From: Clonostachys chloroleuca
Taxonomy: Eukaryota; Ascomycota; Sordariomycetes; Hypocreales; Bionectriaceae
Direction: 5' to 3'
Assembly: GCA_037952775.1 (NCBI GenBank)
Contig: JBANAY010000001.1
Coordinates: 3,348,001 to 3,412,000 of the forward strand
DNA length: 64,000 bases
Positions 1-11,522 of this stretch are shown here, in pieces (positions within the stretch are counted from its first letter, which is position 1; each line of letters begins with the position of its first letter). Under the pieces are notes generated by a model, which saw only the letters and a program-made list of their open reading frames with translations, was not told the origin of the DNA and did not search any database. A program made the translations under genes and the position numbers.

Positions 1-2635
1 TCTGCAATGCAGCTTCATATGTATGTACACGCTCCTCACCCATCTCATCGATCCTGATACGCTCCACCTTCTTCGGCCTGCGCACGCTGGCACCCTTGGC
101 AATCTTGCCCCAGAACCAGCCACTCTCCTCATCCCCAACAAGAGTCCACGCACGGCCTGACCTTCCTGCTCGTGCTGTTCGCCCAACACGATGAACGTAA
201 GCGGCCACGCTGGGTGGGAGGTCGTAGTTGATCACATTATCAAGATTTGGAAGATCGATGCCTCGAGCCACTAGATCAGAGGCGATGATGAGTCGTAGTG
301 GGGAGGATGCTGTCGTGAATGCCCGGAGAGTCTTCCGGCGAATGTGAGTTGGGGTTGTAGAGGTGAGGGTGCTGATATGTTGCTCCAGAGACTCATCTAG
401 CAAGGTGAGTAGTCTGGATAGGCGGAGAGCCGCCTCATTAGACTTTGTAAATATGAGGGCTGTGGGAAGGGCTGATTTAGGCGTGGAGGTCTTGGTAGGG
501 GCTTTTGCAACCTTCGACTCAGACTCAGACTCGGATTCTGAGTCGGACCCAGACGAGCTGGTGTCAGACTCTGAACCCGAGTCTGAATCAGAGCTCGTGT
601 CCGAACTGCCTTCGGAGCTGGTGTCTGAACTGCCTTCGGAGCTTGTATCAGATGTTGCGTCGGAATCAATGGCTGCCGACTCCTCTGTTACGGGGTTTTG
701 GCCCGTCATGTGGTGACTCTTGAGGAGGTCAAGCAGATAGAGCGGCTTCAGGTTCACGTTGTGAACCCTGATGGCAAACTCTTCGAGCTCTGATGGCAGT
801 GTATGCTCGCTTATTTGAATTTCACCCTCATTCTCTAGGATAATGAGTTCAGGTCTTCGTAAAGCCAACTGGTTTAGCAAGCTGAGATCTCGTGTCAAAG
901 TTGCACTGAGAATCACCTTCCTCACACCATCAAGGTCGACATCTGGAGCCTCCCTGGCTGTCCACTTGGACTTCTTGAAGTGTTCCAACACCACATCCAA
1001 CCAACCCTGGAAGCTCTGCGCCAGAAGTTTGTCTGCTTCATCGACGACGAGCCAGCGGACATAATCAAGCGTGAACCCAGGGCTCTGCTCAATATGTTCA
1101 ACTAATCTACCAGGGGTGCAGATGAGGACATCAACCTTGGACGCGAAGTCTACAACCTCCCCCTCCCAGTTCCCCAATCGTGGGTCAGCGCCATTCGCCC
1201 CATGACTGAGCCAGCTATCGGCATCCGAGCTTGAGGATACCTCTTCTTGGATTTGTTTGTAAGCAACCGGATCGTACCGACTCTCCCTCTCGATAAGGAA
1301 CTCCTGCTCGGACTTCATGGTTTGATTACCGATTGCGACACCGATGCGTACCCTTTTCCGGTTTGCGCCTTCGTAAGCCTTGACACAAAGCTCAAAAACT
1401 TCCTGGGCTTGTTTTACAAGTTCTCGAGTAGGCAACACGACTAGTGCCCTGAGCCTCGTAACGACACCCTCGCTGAGATCTCGAACAATTGGAAGAGCGT
1501 AGGCCAGTGTTTTACCGGAACCAGTTGCTGCGGATATAAGGAGATCTCCAGGCCTGTGATTCCCTGAAGGTATTAACCGAGGCAGCGCAGCTGTTTGAAC
1601 AGCAAAAGCATCGGGATAACCTTTCTCTTCCAGCACTCGAGCTGCCTTTGATAATACTCCAAGTTCTGAGAATGGAGTTCTTGTGCTTTGAGAAACACGG
1701 ATAGGAGATGCCAACCAGGATGGCAATGTCTCGTACTGAATTTGAGGTGCAACAAATGGTGCTGGTGCAGGCTGTGGCAACGGGCCTAGCTCGTGAATCT
1801 CTTGAGGTTCCGTGTCGGCGACGGTCGTATCCTCTTTCGGGGCCTCACCAGCCAACCGAAGTGACTTGGCTTTCCTGTCTAAGACTGTTTTGTGTCTTTG
1901 CTCATCCTCGTTGTCTGTGGGGGTATCGTCTTCCGGCTTTGGCTCTTTTTGTTTCTTCCTCTTCTCCCTCTTCTTCTCCTTTTCTTCCTTGACTGGCTCA
2001 GGCGACAGTGTAGCTGAGGAGTCCTTGACTGTATCGTCTACCGCATCCACCATTGTGACATCTTGGTCCTCCTCTCCGGGCTGGTCATTGCTTGGCGCTT
2101 CATCATCCCTATCCTTATTTTTCTTCTTCTTATCCTTGTCTTTCTTGCTTTTCTTTATTGAGATATGCTCCTCGGGATGGTCCTCTTCCAAAGGTTGTGA
2201 CTGAGATGGTTGAGTTGCTTCTGGCACCTGGTCTTCAATGCTGGTTGCATCAACTGATTTCGACTTGGACTTCTTCTTTTTCTTCTTCTCTTTGCTCGGA
2301 GTCTCCGTTGGTTCAGACTGGCTCAACTCGTCTCCAGATTTTAGCTTCTTTGAGTGTTCTCCATCGCCTTGGCCAGACTCCCGAAGATCATCAGCGCCTT
2401 GACGTTTTCTCTTGGAGATGGGGGTATCCAATGGCTCGTCTTCGAAATACTGGACGGTAGGCTTCTGGATCGCGGGCTTAGACGAGTTTGCGCCGGGGAC
2501 ATAACGCGCGTAACTGTAGCCTGCCTGGCCTACTTGCGTCTGTTCGGTTGTGTCTGGAACATCCTCGGCGGGAGCAGTTGCATTTCTTGTGGCTGTGTTC
2601 TGGCCATTCGCTGAAGGAATGTACCTCGAATACAT
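1..2635 (-). CDS. dbp6: ATP-dependent RNA helicase DBP6 (3' end outside the window)
   Basis: A single uninterrupted frame of about 878 codons runs from the ATG at 2635-2633 past the left edge of the window. The N-terminal third is Lys/Ser/Glu-rich and unstructured. The helicase core then shows TGSGKT (around residue 371), PTREL, TPGRL, DEAD within VVDEADK (about 529-535), SAT (about 577), ARGIDLP and [10 protein letters not shown] (about 810). The family assembles early pre-60S ribosomal particles in the nucleolus; the DBP6 assignment rests on the long basic N-terminus and the DEADK box. An unusual run of alternating Ser and acidic residues (about 645-710, plus-strand 505-700) sits inside the second half of the core. 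The start is the first ATG after a stop-containing leader, with an AAAATG context. No intron is needed. The neighbour gpi3 diverges from a shared 449-bp spacer. Confident of a DEAD-box helicase, fairly confident of DBP6. Confidence 0.9.
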   Translation of the reverse strand, partial: MYSRYIPSANGQNTATRNATAPAEDVPDTTEQTQVGQAGYSYARYVPGANSSKPAIQKPTVQYFEDEPLDTPISKRKRQGADDLRESGQGDGEHSKKLKSGDELSQSEPTETPSKEKKKKKKSKSKSVDATSIEDQVPEATQPSQSQPLEEDHPEEHISIKKSKKDKDKKKKNKDRDDEAPSNDQPGEEDQDVTMVDAVDDTVKDSSATLSPEPVKEEKEKKREKRKKQKEPKPEDDTPTDNEDEQRHKTVLDRKAKSLRLAGEAPKEDTTVADTEPQEIHELGPLPQPAPAPFVAPQIQYETLPSWLASPIRVSQSTRTPFSELGVLSKAARVLEEKGYPDAFAVQTAALPRLIPSGNHRPGDLLISAATGSGKTLAYALPIVRDLSEGVVTRLRALVVLPTRELVKQAQEVFELCVKAYEGANRKRVRIGVAIGNQTMKSEQEFLIERESRYDPVAYKQIQEEVSSSSDADSWLSHGANGADPRLGNWEGEVVDFASKVDVLICTPGRLVEHIEQSPGFTLDYVRWLVVDEADKLLAQSFQGWLDVVLEHFKKSKWTAREAPDVDLDGVRKVILSATLTRDLSLLNQLALRRPELIILENEGEIQISEHTLPSELEEFAIRVHNVNLKPLYLLDLLKSHHMTGQNPVTEESAAIDSDATSDTSSEGSSDTSSEGSSDTSSDSDSGSESDTSSSGSDSESESESESKVAKAPTKTSTPKSALPTALIFTKSNEAALRLSRLLTLLDESLEQHISTLTSTTPTHIRRKTLRAFTTASSPLRLIIASDLVARGIDLPNLDNVINYDLPPSVAAYVHRVGRTARAGRSGRAWTLVGDEESGWFWGKIAKGASVRRPKKVERIRIDEMGEERVHTYEAALQ

Positions 2636-3084
2636 TTTGAAACTACCAATTGACCGTCATCCGAAGAGAAAGATCTGGGCCAAGACCTGGCTATCAACTG
2701 AGCTCGGAATTGTAGATGCGAAGAAGAGCTGATCCAAAATTTTAGTGGACCTTCATCCCCGCGACAAATGAAAATGCGTTTGCGCCGAGAGTGCCAAGGC
2801 TTATCGGGATTCTGCCGCGTGCGACCGCTAAATTTCTAGAGAGATAAGAAGCTATCGATAAGATACCGTCGAGTCGCATGCCGGTGCCCCTCTAATTAAG
2901 AACTGCCGCCGACGTACGTGACAGCTTCCCCCTTGGAGCTTCAAGCTTCATCGATTAATCCGCCTCCAGCAATCAACAAGATGTATCGCGACAACCACGT
3001 ATAATGATAATGGAAATTACTTGTCGGCTCCCGAGACAGGAACAACAAACTTTCTAGCGAGTCCGATATTCTTCGCTGGCCAAG
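2636..3084. promoter_or_regulatory. Shared spacer between dbp6 and gpi3
   Basis: 449 bp between two divergent start codons, so it must hold both promoters. It contains a short near-palindromic tatcgataagata stretch near 2853-2870. No convincing TATA box or named factor site was recognised. Confidence 0.55.
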
Positions 3085-4607
3085 ATGCCGCGCCAAACTT
3101 ACAACATCGCTATGGTTAGCGACTTCTTCTTCCCACAACCAGGAGGCATCGAGTCGCACATCTACCAACTCTCAAGCAAGCTCATCGACCGCGGCCACAA
3201 GGTCATTATAATCACACATGCCTACGATGATCGAAAGGGTGTCCGCTACCTCACAAATGGCCTCAAGGTCTACCACGTCCCCTTTCTGGTTATGTACCGC
3301 CAGGCGACCTTCCCGACCGTCTTTTCGTTCTTCCCTATCTTCCGCAACATCTGCATACGGGAGCGCATCGAGATCGTTCATGGACACGCCAGCTTGAGCA
3401 ACCTTTGTCATGAGGCGATTCTGCATGGGAGAGCAATGGGTCTCCGAACCGTCTTCACCGACCACTCGCTCTTTGGCTTCGCCGATGCTGCGAGTATTCT
3501 CACCAACAAACTTTTAAAGTTCACACTCAGTGATGTAGACCACAGCATATGCGTGAGCCACACATGGTGAGTCTGCATTGTACTCTGGTTGCGCTGATTG
3601 TTAGCATCTCTAACCGCTACTCTAGCAAAGAGAATACTGTATTAAGAGCTTCCCTCGACCCATTAATGGTCTCAGTAATCCCCAATGCAGTCGTCGCCGA
3701 GAATTTCCGGCCGCGCGACTACAAGGAATCTCCCAATGGCTCTGGCGTCTTCGGACCAGACACGTCTCCGAACCGCCTGGGCCCCACGGACATAATCACC
3801 ATTGTTGTGATATCTCGTCTGTTCTACAACAAGGGCACTGACCTGCTGACTGCCGTCATCCCCCGCATCCTGGAAAACCACCCCTACACGCGCTTCATCA
3901 TCGCCGGTTCCGGTCCCAAGGCTATTGACCTGGAGCAGATGATTGAGACCAACGTTCTCCAAGATCACGTAGAAATGCTGGGGCCCATCCGCCACGAGGA
4001 CGTCCGCGACGTGATGGTCCGCGGACACATCTACCTCCACCCCTCCCTCACGGAAGCATTCGGCACCGTGATCGTCGAGGCCGCCAGCTGCGGCCTCTAC
4101 GTGGTCTGCACCCAAGTCGGCGGCATCCCCGAGGTCCTCCCCTCCCACATGACCACGTTCGCCAAGCCGGAGGAGGACGACCTCGTAGCCGCGACGGGCA
4201 AGGCCATCACAGCGATGCGCAGCGGCCGCATCCGGACCGAGAAGTTCCACGACCAGGTCAAGAAGATGTACTCTTGGTCCAACGTGGCCATGCGCACCGA
4301 GCGCGTGTACGACGGCGTCACGGGCAAGATTAGCGAGGAGGAGTTCTACGGCTTCGACACGGGCGGCTACACGGGAAGCCGGATCCGCAACTTCGCACTG
4401 ATTGATCGGCTGAAGCGCTACTACGGCTGCGGCATATGGGCTGGGAAACTGTTCTGTTTGTGCATTATTGTTGACTTCCTGTTCTTCCTCTTCCTCGAAT
4501 GGTGGCAGCCGCGAGAGAGCATCGACATCTGCCCCGATTGGCCCAGAAAGGTGCCCCCGGAGGAGAAACGTCATTCCTCGACGAGTCGTGGACGGGACCC
4601 GTCATGA
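3085..4607 (+). CDS. gpi3: Phosphatidylinositol N-acetylglucosaminyltransferase catalytic subunit (GPI3/PIG-A)
   Basis: Two exons, 3085-3566 and 3626-4607, with a 59-bp intron (GTGAGT...CTCTAG, branch-like CTAAC near 3610), give 487 codons. The intron splits a Cys codon in SHTCKEN. The protein starts [20 protein letters not shown], the typical opening of this GT4 family. It carries the EX7E catalytic motif (EAFGTVIVE, about residues 306-314) and one C-terminal membrane segment (plus-strand about 4435-4500), as in yeast Gpi3 and human PIGA, which are of similar length. The family transfers GlcNAc from UDP-GlcNAc to phosphatidylinositol on the cytosolic ER face, the first step of GPI-anchor synthesis. 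After the membrane segment there is a short basic tail. A 300-codon antisense frame over exon 2 is a codon-bias shadow. Confidence 0.96.
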
Positions 4608-4966
4608 GCCTGCTGGACACGGTCGATGACTGTGTATCACGTCTCGTTGTATGATTAATGGCAATGTCTGCTATAAGCGATCGTATTGGATTATAAGGAC
4701 TGGCGTTATGGGTGGCTCAGCGGTGTGCTCTTCACGTACAGGATGGGCAAGGTTACACAAATGGATCGATGAGATCCATCGGATAGATGGGTAAACTTGG
4801 AGAAATTGAATTACATTATAATTTTTTGATACCTCTGCTCAGCAGACGACAAAACCCCCAAGAATACCATGCTGTAAAAATGTACTGGCTATGCTAAACT
4901 CGGCGCGCGCTCAAACAGTTCACACCAACGAAAAAATTCCATTCATTTTGTACAATCGTGACTTTC
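4608..4966. other. Tail-to-tail 3' region of gpi3 and the bromodomain gene
   Basis: Convergent 3' ends. The AT-rich stretch 4800-4860 is a likely polyadenylation region. As deposited, the bromodomain frame continues down to 4894, but the natural stop is probably at 4967 (see that gene). Confidence 0.5.
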
Positions 4967-7820
4967 TCAGGCTCTGACACGCCGGCGTTTGGCCGTCCCC
5001 TCCCCAGCCTCTTCTTCATCCTCGGCCGTGTCTTCGGCGGGGGTAGCGACACTAGCCGGCCGGGGCGTCGACAAGGGGGGGCCGTGCGGTCCTTCTCGGC
5101 GCTGCGCAGGTCACCAAGCAGCTTCTCGACTTCGAGGAACATGCTCTGGGTGTTACGCACGATGCCGTTCTCGTCAAGCCGGTAGCCAAAGACCTCTTCC
5201 TCGTCCTCCTGGGAACGTTTCATAAACGTAGAGCCAGGACCGCGATCCGGGTCTGGATTGTACATGATGGCGTTGCAAAACATGTGGACCAGTTCACGCT
5301 CTAGCTGCGCACTGTTGATGATTCCCTTTGGCGGCACAATGTCCTCCGAGTAAGGCAGGTAGACACTCGCGGTCCCCGGGTCGCCACCAGGGAGACTATT
5401 GGCGGCCGCGACGGCAGCCTTATTTCCCTGCTTGATTGCTGACCTTATAGATGTTATATCCTGGGGTTGCAGAACAATCTGGCGGTAGTTGGGGGCATCT
5501 CTCTCCCTCAAGGCGGTGGCGAACATGTTGGCATCGCGGTGACTTGAAATCTGGTCCAGTGCTGAAGATGAGACCTTGGTGAAACCTCGCGTCCAGAGAA
5601 CCTGAGCAGGGAGCGCTGGCGTAGTAGGATTTGAGGGCGACTCATTCCTCTTCCGTTTCAGATTTCGGGATAAAGCCTTGGGAGTGCTCAGGTTTCCTCG
5701 CCCAGCGACACTCTCATCGGCAGTCGTATCACCAGTCTCCTCATGTGGTCGGGGGTTGCGTCCTCATGCTTCACCTTCGTTGCCGATGCTGCATTGCCCA
5801 GATCAGTCGATACATCGTCATTTTGAGATGCAACAGACTGACTACGTCTGCTAGCTTCAGCAGAAGGAGTTGCGCTTGTGCCCCGTTGCTTTTGGCTTTG
5901 GCGAGGTGGTCGGCCGCGCACAGGCTTCCCGCTTGGCGTGTCGACAGCAGGCTTGATGACCTGCTTCTTTGGCCCAGTTTTGGGAGTCGGGCGAGGCAAA
6001 GCCGCAGCACGCAGAGGCGGACTCATGGGCTCATACGCCGGACTTTGCGGCTCCCCAATCATAGCACCAGGAGTTGAAGGTGATGGGTGTGCTGCCCATT
6101 TAGTACCAATTCCACGCAAAACGGTCATAGGCGTATTCTGGATAGGAGTCTGTGGCTGAGGGGGTAGAACGCTTGTCCGTCTTGTAGCCAAGGGAGTACC
6201 TGCTGCGGCATGGCGAATCATATGCTCAGGAATGGCTGGCCTAGGAGGGTGTGTGGCATATGGTGAGGCATATGGCTTGTCTTGATGTGAAGCAGCCGGG
6301 GCAGGTGATGTGGAGGGAACGGCAGGTGTAGTCTGGACTGACAGGCCGTGCTGCGCATGGCCAGGAGGCCATCTTTGAGAAGGAACCTGAGGAGGGGGTT
6401 GAGTTGGCGCGGGAGTGCTGGTTGCTGATGTAGGAGACGCTGCAATAGGGCGCGGTTGCTGGGTTGCTTGAGCCGGTTGGGGCTGCACAGGACGGTGTTG
6501 AGGAGGGGGTACGGGGGTTTTGATAGGCTGTCTAGGCTGCGCTGAGGGCGCAGTTCCAGCTGGCCTGGGCGGTCCTTGTTGTAGTTGTGGGATAGATTGT
6601 GCGGCAGTTTGAGGTGGAGCCAATACAGGCTTGGTTGGGGTCTGGGCAGTAGGCGGCGTAGGAGCCGGAACTGGTGTTTGAACATGTGGTTGTTGCTGAG
6701 AGTATGGCGTTTGATGACCTTGCCATGGGGCTTGCGTTGGTACATGCTTCTGCTGCGGTGGTAGATGAGGGGTAGTAGGTTTGGGAGCTGGGGAGACCGT
6801 CTGTCGAGGAGGTGGTGTTTGCGTAATTTGGGGTGGTTGATACGGCTTCTCCCACTTCAGGGTACTCTGACTTGGGGTAGTTGGCGGCTGGGGGGTAGAA
6901 GGAGTGGCCTTGACCTGGGTGACAGTCTCAGGGCGAGGAGAGATGGGAACCTTTGGAGGTTGTGCTGGTGCTTGCAGCACCCGCGCAGGCTGCTGGGGAA
7001 CACCGACGGGAGCCTGAAGCACAGAGCTAGGTGTCGCCGTGGGTTGAGTTGCAGAGGGGGCCGGTCGGGCTGGGGTTGTCCCCGGTGTTAGATGGCTTGG
7101 AGGCGCAATTGCTGGCGTGGTAGGTAGCCTTGGAGGGACAATGGGTGTTGTCGAAGTCGGCCTCTTGTTGGCAGCAGCTACTGCGGCAGGAGTCGGTAAC
7201 GAGGCCGGAGTTGGGCGTGCGACAGAAGGCTTGACCTCACGCGGCGATTGAGCAGGCGTTCCATTCTGGGTAGCCAATCTCGCCAACCTCGCATTTTCGC
7301 TCTTCTCGATGATGTGTATCTCGTTTTGTACTGTATCGTATCGGACCTCGTCCTCGCGAATCTGCTGGACTATATTGTCTCGATATCTCGAATAAAGTCG
7401 ATTGACGAGCACCGGGATTTTGTCGATATTTTCGTATACTTCTTTCAAGGATGGTAGAGGTGGGCTCGCGATCTTGCGTTTCTTAGAATTCGGTGACGTC
7501 GACCCATCACCAGCAGGCGTGGTGGTTTCGCCCTTCAACTCCTCCTGGAACAGACGGAAGAAGAACTGCTGCAGAGCCTCGGGGCTCAGGCGCGTCGGGT
7601 CGTACTTGTGATCCCCCTTCACCAGGCCATTATTTCGTAGTTGCTCCGAGATACGCGCAAAGGCCGCGGTATCGATTCCCTGTGATAGGATAGACTGGAA
7701 CAAGAGTAGCGACTCGAGGGGAGTGTAGGTTGGCGGGTAACTCATTCCCCCTCCGTGGTGACCACCTCGCCCGCGGTCGAGGTGCCCTCCACGCTTCGCG
7801 ACAAGCTGAACAGGCGCCAC
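4967..7820 (-). CDS. BRD8-like bromodomain nuclear protein (frame broken twice)
   Basis: Two open blocks, 7820-5688 and 5526-4894, belong to one protein of about 951 residues. The N-terminus (MSYPPTYTPLESLLLFQS, alternative start at 7745) and a following basic, coiled region are typical of fungal BRD8-like proteins. A very long Pro/Gln/Thr-rich linker follows, then a C-terminal bromodomain with APNY in the ZA loop and the acetyl-lysine Asn in CNAIMYNPD. The family is linked to NuA4-type histone acetyltransferase complexes in the nucleus; that role here is inferred. The frame changes at a G5 run (5751-5755) and again at a G7 run (5075-5081). One extra base at each joins everything, and the end then becomes an acidic stretch followed by a basic AKRRRVRA tail with a stop at 4967-4969. 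As deposited, the frame instead runs into a Cys/Trp-containing tail ending at 4894. A short intron near 5640-5695 is the less likely alternative for the first break. Confidence 0.8.
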
Positions 7821-8030
7821 GATCTGTGGAGATAGATTAGCTTCTCACGTCGGCAGCAGCGATAACGCGAAGGAGTCATCGCGAAAACACGTACAGGCAA
7901 TCTGGATCAGGCACCTCAACTCGCTAAATGGCGGCTTCGGCGCCTCTCATCTGTATGCAACCAGTCGCGCGTGGCCTCAAGGCTGGTGATGCTAACCGCG
8001 AATGATGGGTCGTAATGGATTTTCACTTAT

Positions 8031-8166
8031 CACGTGATTGGACCGTACTGGACTGACGCAGAAAATCAAGGAGGTGAGAGAACGAACCAGTCTACGGCCG
8101 CACCCAGCTAATCCACTAAGTCATACCCATGCATCACGTGAGCACCCTGCCGCATGCAAACACGTG
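8031..8166. promoter_or_regulatory. Three CACGTG boxes upstream of the bromodomain gene
   Basis: CACGTG occurs at 8031-8036 (inside ATCACGTGAT), 8135-8140 (ATCACGTGA) and 8161-8166, 210-350 bp upstream of the bromodomain gene start. This is the core site of bHLH factors of the Cbf1/Pho4/NUC-1 type. The rest of 7821-8505 shows nothing else I can name: 8167-8505 is the 3' flank of the WD40 gene. Confidence 0.45.
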
Positions 8167-8505
8167 TTAGTGCTCGCACTTGCCAAGCAATACTTTCAAT
8201 GAACAACAGCATTTAGGTATACCAATCGACAAATTGAATTAAATAGGCCGAGTGCACGGCTGGCACATTCCTGCTAATTTCTATATACCCTAAACTCCCC
8301 AAGATATTGTTGTATCAACTGAGGAATCGCTCCCAAAGCGTACTCCCATCGCCCATCCTGTTTAACCCGGACCCAACCCCGCCTTATAATACAAAATAAA
8401 CTGAATCTAATAATGAAGGAATATGTTGTTGAGGATATCCGTAAACGCCGCCAAGTTCCCATATGTATGTACAAGGTGTTGTAATGTTTATACAGCGTGG
8501 ATATT

Positions 8506-11500
8506 TTACGGCGATGATCCACTTGAATCGCCATCTAGACTCCGAGATCTCATCTCGCTTGTGACCTCATTACCCTGTTCTTTGGGTTGATAGCTAAGGC
8601 GCATTTTCTCGTCGAGCATTGTGACTAGTCTCTCCGAGTATTGGTCCAACAGACCGTTCAAGACTGTCTCGTTCATAGCTTTGCTTCTGATTGCCCTATC
8701 CCCCAAGGCGGAAGCTGTAAGCCTCAACTCTTGATCTAACTCTGCGAGAACCTCGGCGTTGATTGGTTCTGCAGATGCGAGCTTTTTTCTGTAAGCTCTC
8801 AACGTGCGGCATGCCTGCTCCGTTGACATATTTAGGCTTCCAAATGATGGAAGGGTGGAGCCTCCAGAAGATTTCCTGTTAACGCTCGTGCCCAAAGCTG
8901 GCAGAGAGGGTCTTCTCTTTACTTTGGACTTGGGGCTGGTAGGGGGCTCGCCGTGCAGCCTCCATCAGAGGGCCGACGTGAGGGTGTGTCCTCCGCAATA
9001 CTGATGGTACTGGGGCTTGCGTACTGGGGCCCGCTGGGTGTCTTAATTATATTGGTCAGAATCGTCTTTCGTGATGCTGCTCGTCTGAGTGTTCGAGGTG
9101 GTGATGACTGGCGGCTACCTGGCGCTGGTCTTTGAAATTCGGCCAAATCTGCCTTTGATAATACTCTTCTCAACGTTGGGCGTCCTGTTGGCCCGTCTTT
9201 CGCTGGTGAAGGGTCTCTGCTAATCGATTTTGGTAGTGGATCGTCCAAGTCCAATGTCCAGATCATTATAGTCGCGTCAGAAGCTACACTGACGACCCTT
9301 CGACTCCCATCCTCACCATCGATTAGAGCCACACCATTGATAGCTTCAGTGTGGCCCCATTCACGATCCAAAAAGGAGCCCGAATTCGCATCATAAAGCC
9401 TAATCGACTTATCCGTATTGGAACAGCCAAGCAAAAAATCTTGATCCTTGGGCTCCCAGTTACCAAAGCAGAGGGAATCAAGAACGGCTGTTTCAACCCC
9501 TCCCTCATCAAGACATTTGAAGTTGGCAATTTGGCGGCCGGTGGCGAGGTCAAACTGGGAGAAGGATCGGTCGAGATAGGAGACAAAGATGTTCTTGCCG
9601 TCTTGGCTCATTGCCATGGAGGATGGTGAAACCTTGAGAGGGATTATCCTCGCAGGGATGGCGGCAATGGTATCGGGGTCATCCATTTTGCAGACTATAT
9701 CGTGAACTTGCATAGTTCGATCTGTCGAGCATGTTACGACTCTGTCGTCTGACGGGATCAATACTTGGACCACTTTAGCATTGAACTCAAGCGTCTGGAA
9801 ATGCTCGATCCTGCCATCTGAGGCTCTGTGAAACAGCTGTGTCGTCCGATCACGTCCGCAACAAGCCATCAGAAAGCTTTTCTCGTCCTCGAACATGCTG
9901 ATGCCGAGGCAGTCAGCGGAATGAGCCTTTGTGTCGAGCAGGCACTCTTTAGTCTCGGTATCCGTCAGTCTCAGAATACCTTGACGATCAGCCGTGGCGA
10001 GTAGTTTTCCACTGGCTGATACTTGAGCACACGTCAGCTGGTTGGCCAGGCCGAACTCGGCGTCAAAGTCTGATGTATCAAGGGCGATGTCCATAGATAA
10101 TTTGACACGCCCTTCCACATCCCAGAATGTAACCTTCCCCGAACCCGACCAGGTCAGGAAAGAAGCTCCTATATTGTTCGATTTCGGCAGTGGCTGGATT
10201 CCAGCAACCGCCTCTCCAACGCCAGGAATTGGTATCGACGCTTCTGTTTCGGTTTCGTCTCCGGGGAAATGATCCGGGTTCCAAATATCGATAGACTGGT
10301 TAGAATCAATCGTGACGAGCTTATTCGTCAGGAAGCCGATGGCAAGCACACCATTTGTTGCTTGTGTTGTTCTCAACACACTCGTGGCAAGGCCCTCCAT
10401 GAGGCCCCCGACATCCACGGTTGACAATTGCCCTTGACTGCCACCTATATAAGCGAGATTGTCCCTAATGATAATAGAAGTAATGTTGTATCCCAGGTTG
10501 AGGACTTTGACCAGCTTCATTTGCTTGTCATCGTCGTCTAGAATACAGACGTCGCCTGACTCGGTGCAGATGATCAGCCTGTTCTTGTCAACACAGGCAC
10601 AGCTGAAAGTTGACTCGAGAAGCCCACCCAGCAGAACGTTGCGTCCAGGCAGTGTTCTCTGAGATGGCGGTGTTGGGGCCGACTCGCTCATGAACCGCTG
10701 CTTTGTGGGCGAGATTGCCGGCCCCTCCTCGACTTTCCACATCTTCACATGACGCAATCCTAGAGTGAGGAGAGAGTTGCCCAACCACACCATGTCTCTG
10801 ATGTGGGACGTACATCGGTTCTGTTGGAACAGCTTGGCAGCACCGGTTCGGGGATCAATCCTCCAGACGTAGAGGAAGCCGTCGTTGGCAGCACCCAGGG
10901 TGGCCAGCCACCGAGAGTCTGCCGACCAGGCCACGGCCTTGACTCCAAAGGCATGTTCGTTAATGGAAACGAGTGGTACATCCGAAGACGTATCATGTAA
11001 ATTGAAGATTAGAACCCGTGGTGCATATCCCGTTTCGCCCACAGCCAGGTATTTCCCATCCCGGCTTAGGGCTAGACAGGTCGCAGCCTTCACACGCTCA
11101 CGGCTGGTCCAGGTTTTGGAGCTCGGCGAGTCCCAGTCGGAATAGGGTGAATCCCTGGCGGCGACTCGCCCGCGACTGTCGTTAGCCTTGGGAGTTCCGA
11201 CTGGAGTAGAAGAATTATTCTGGAAGGTCGCCGCCTGGTAGATGGGCAAGGTCGTAGGCCGAGCTCGGTAAAATCGCTGCAAGTATTGGTCCCCGCACAC
11301 ATCCACCACCACCACTGCAGCACCAGCTACATATGCAAAGGACGAATTGACTGTGTCGAATCCCGTGGGTGAGGTGCACGTCGTTCCAATCACTCTTTTC
11401 AAAGCCAGGCGGGGTTCATGGGAGAGGCGGGGGCGAAGCGGCGAACGAGTCTGTCGGTTCAGGAACGGAGAGTTGGCTGGAGTCAGCTTCAGCCGGTTAT

Positions 11501-11522
11501 GGGTGGGTGTTGCAACTGCCAT
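8506..11522 (-). CDS. WD40-repeat protein of the WDR62/MAPKBP1 type
   Basis: The main frame runs from the ATG at 11522-11520 (MAVATPTHNRLKLTPA) to 8919. A second block (8895-8506) carries the C-terminus. About 1,000 residues in all. WD40 blades fill the first 700 residues or so, with typical W-D/W-R ends such as LYVWRIDP and MIWTLDLD, and the segment YLAVGETGYAPRVLIFNL matches the WDR62/MAPKBP1 signature. The C-terminal part is Ser/Arg-rich, followed by a helical, possibly coiled-coil tail (about 8560-8800). Animal relatives are scaffolds for JNK signalling and spindle poles; the role in fungi is not known to me. The two blocks are joined by adding one base to a G5 run at 8942-8946, which gives a natural basic linker. 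An intron there would need sites I do not see. The upstream in-frame extension to 11684 looks like leader sequence. Confidence 0.8.

Noticed and set aside
3672..4574. 300-codon antisense frame over gpi3 exon 2
   Set aside because: Same codon-bias shadow; Ala/Val/Asp-rich without any family resemblance.
5640..5760. A 56-62-bp intron joining the two bromodomain gene blocks
   Set aside because: Donors GTGATA or GTGTCG are weak and no clear branch site is seen; one added base in the G5 run explains the join better and matches the pattern in five other genes.
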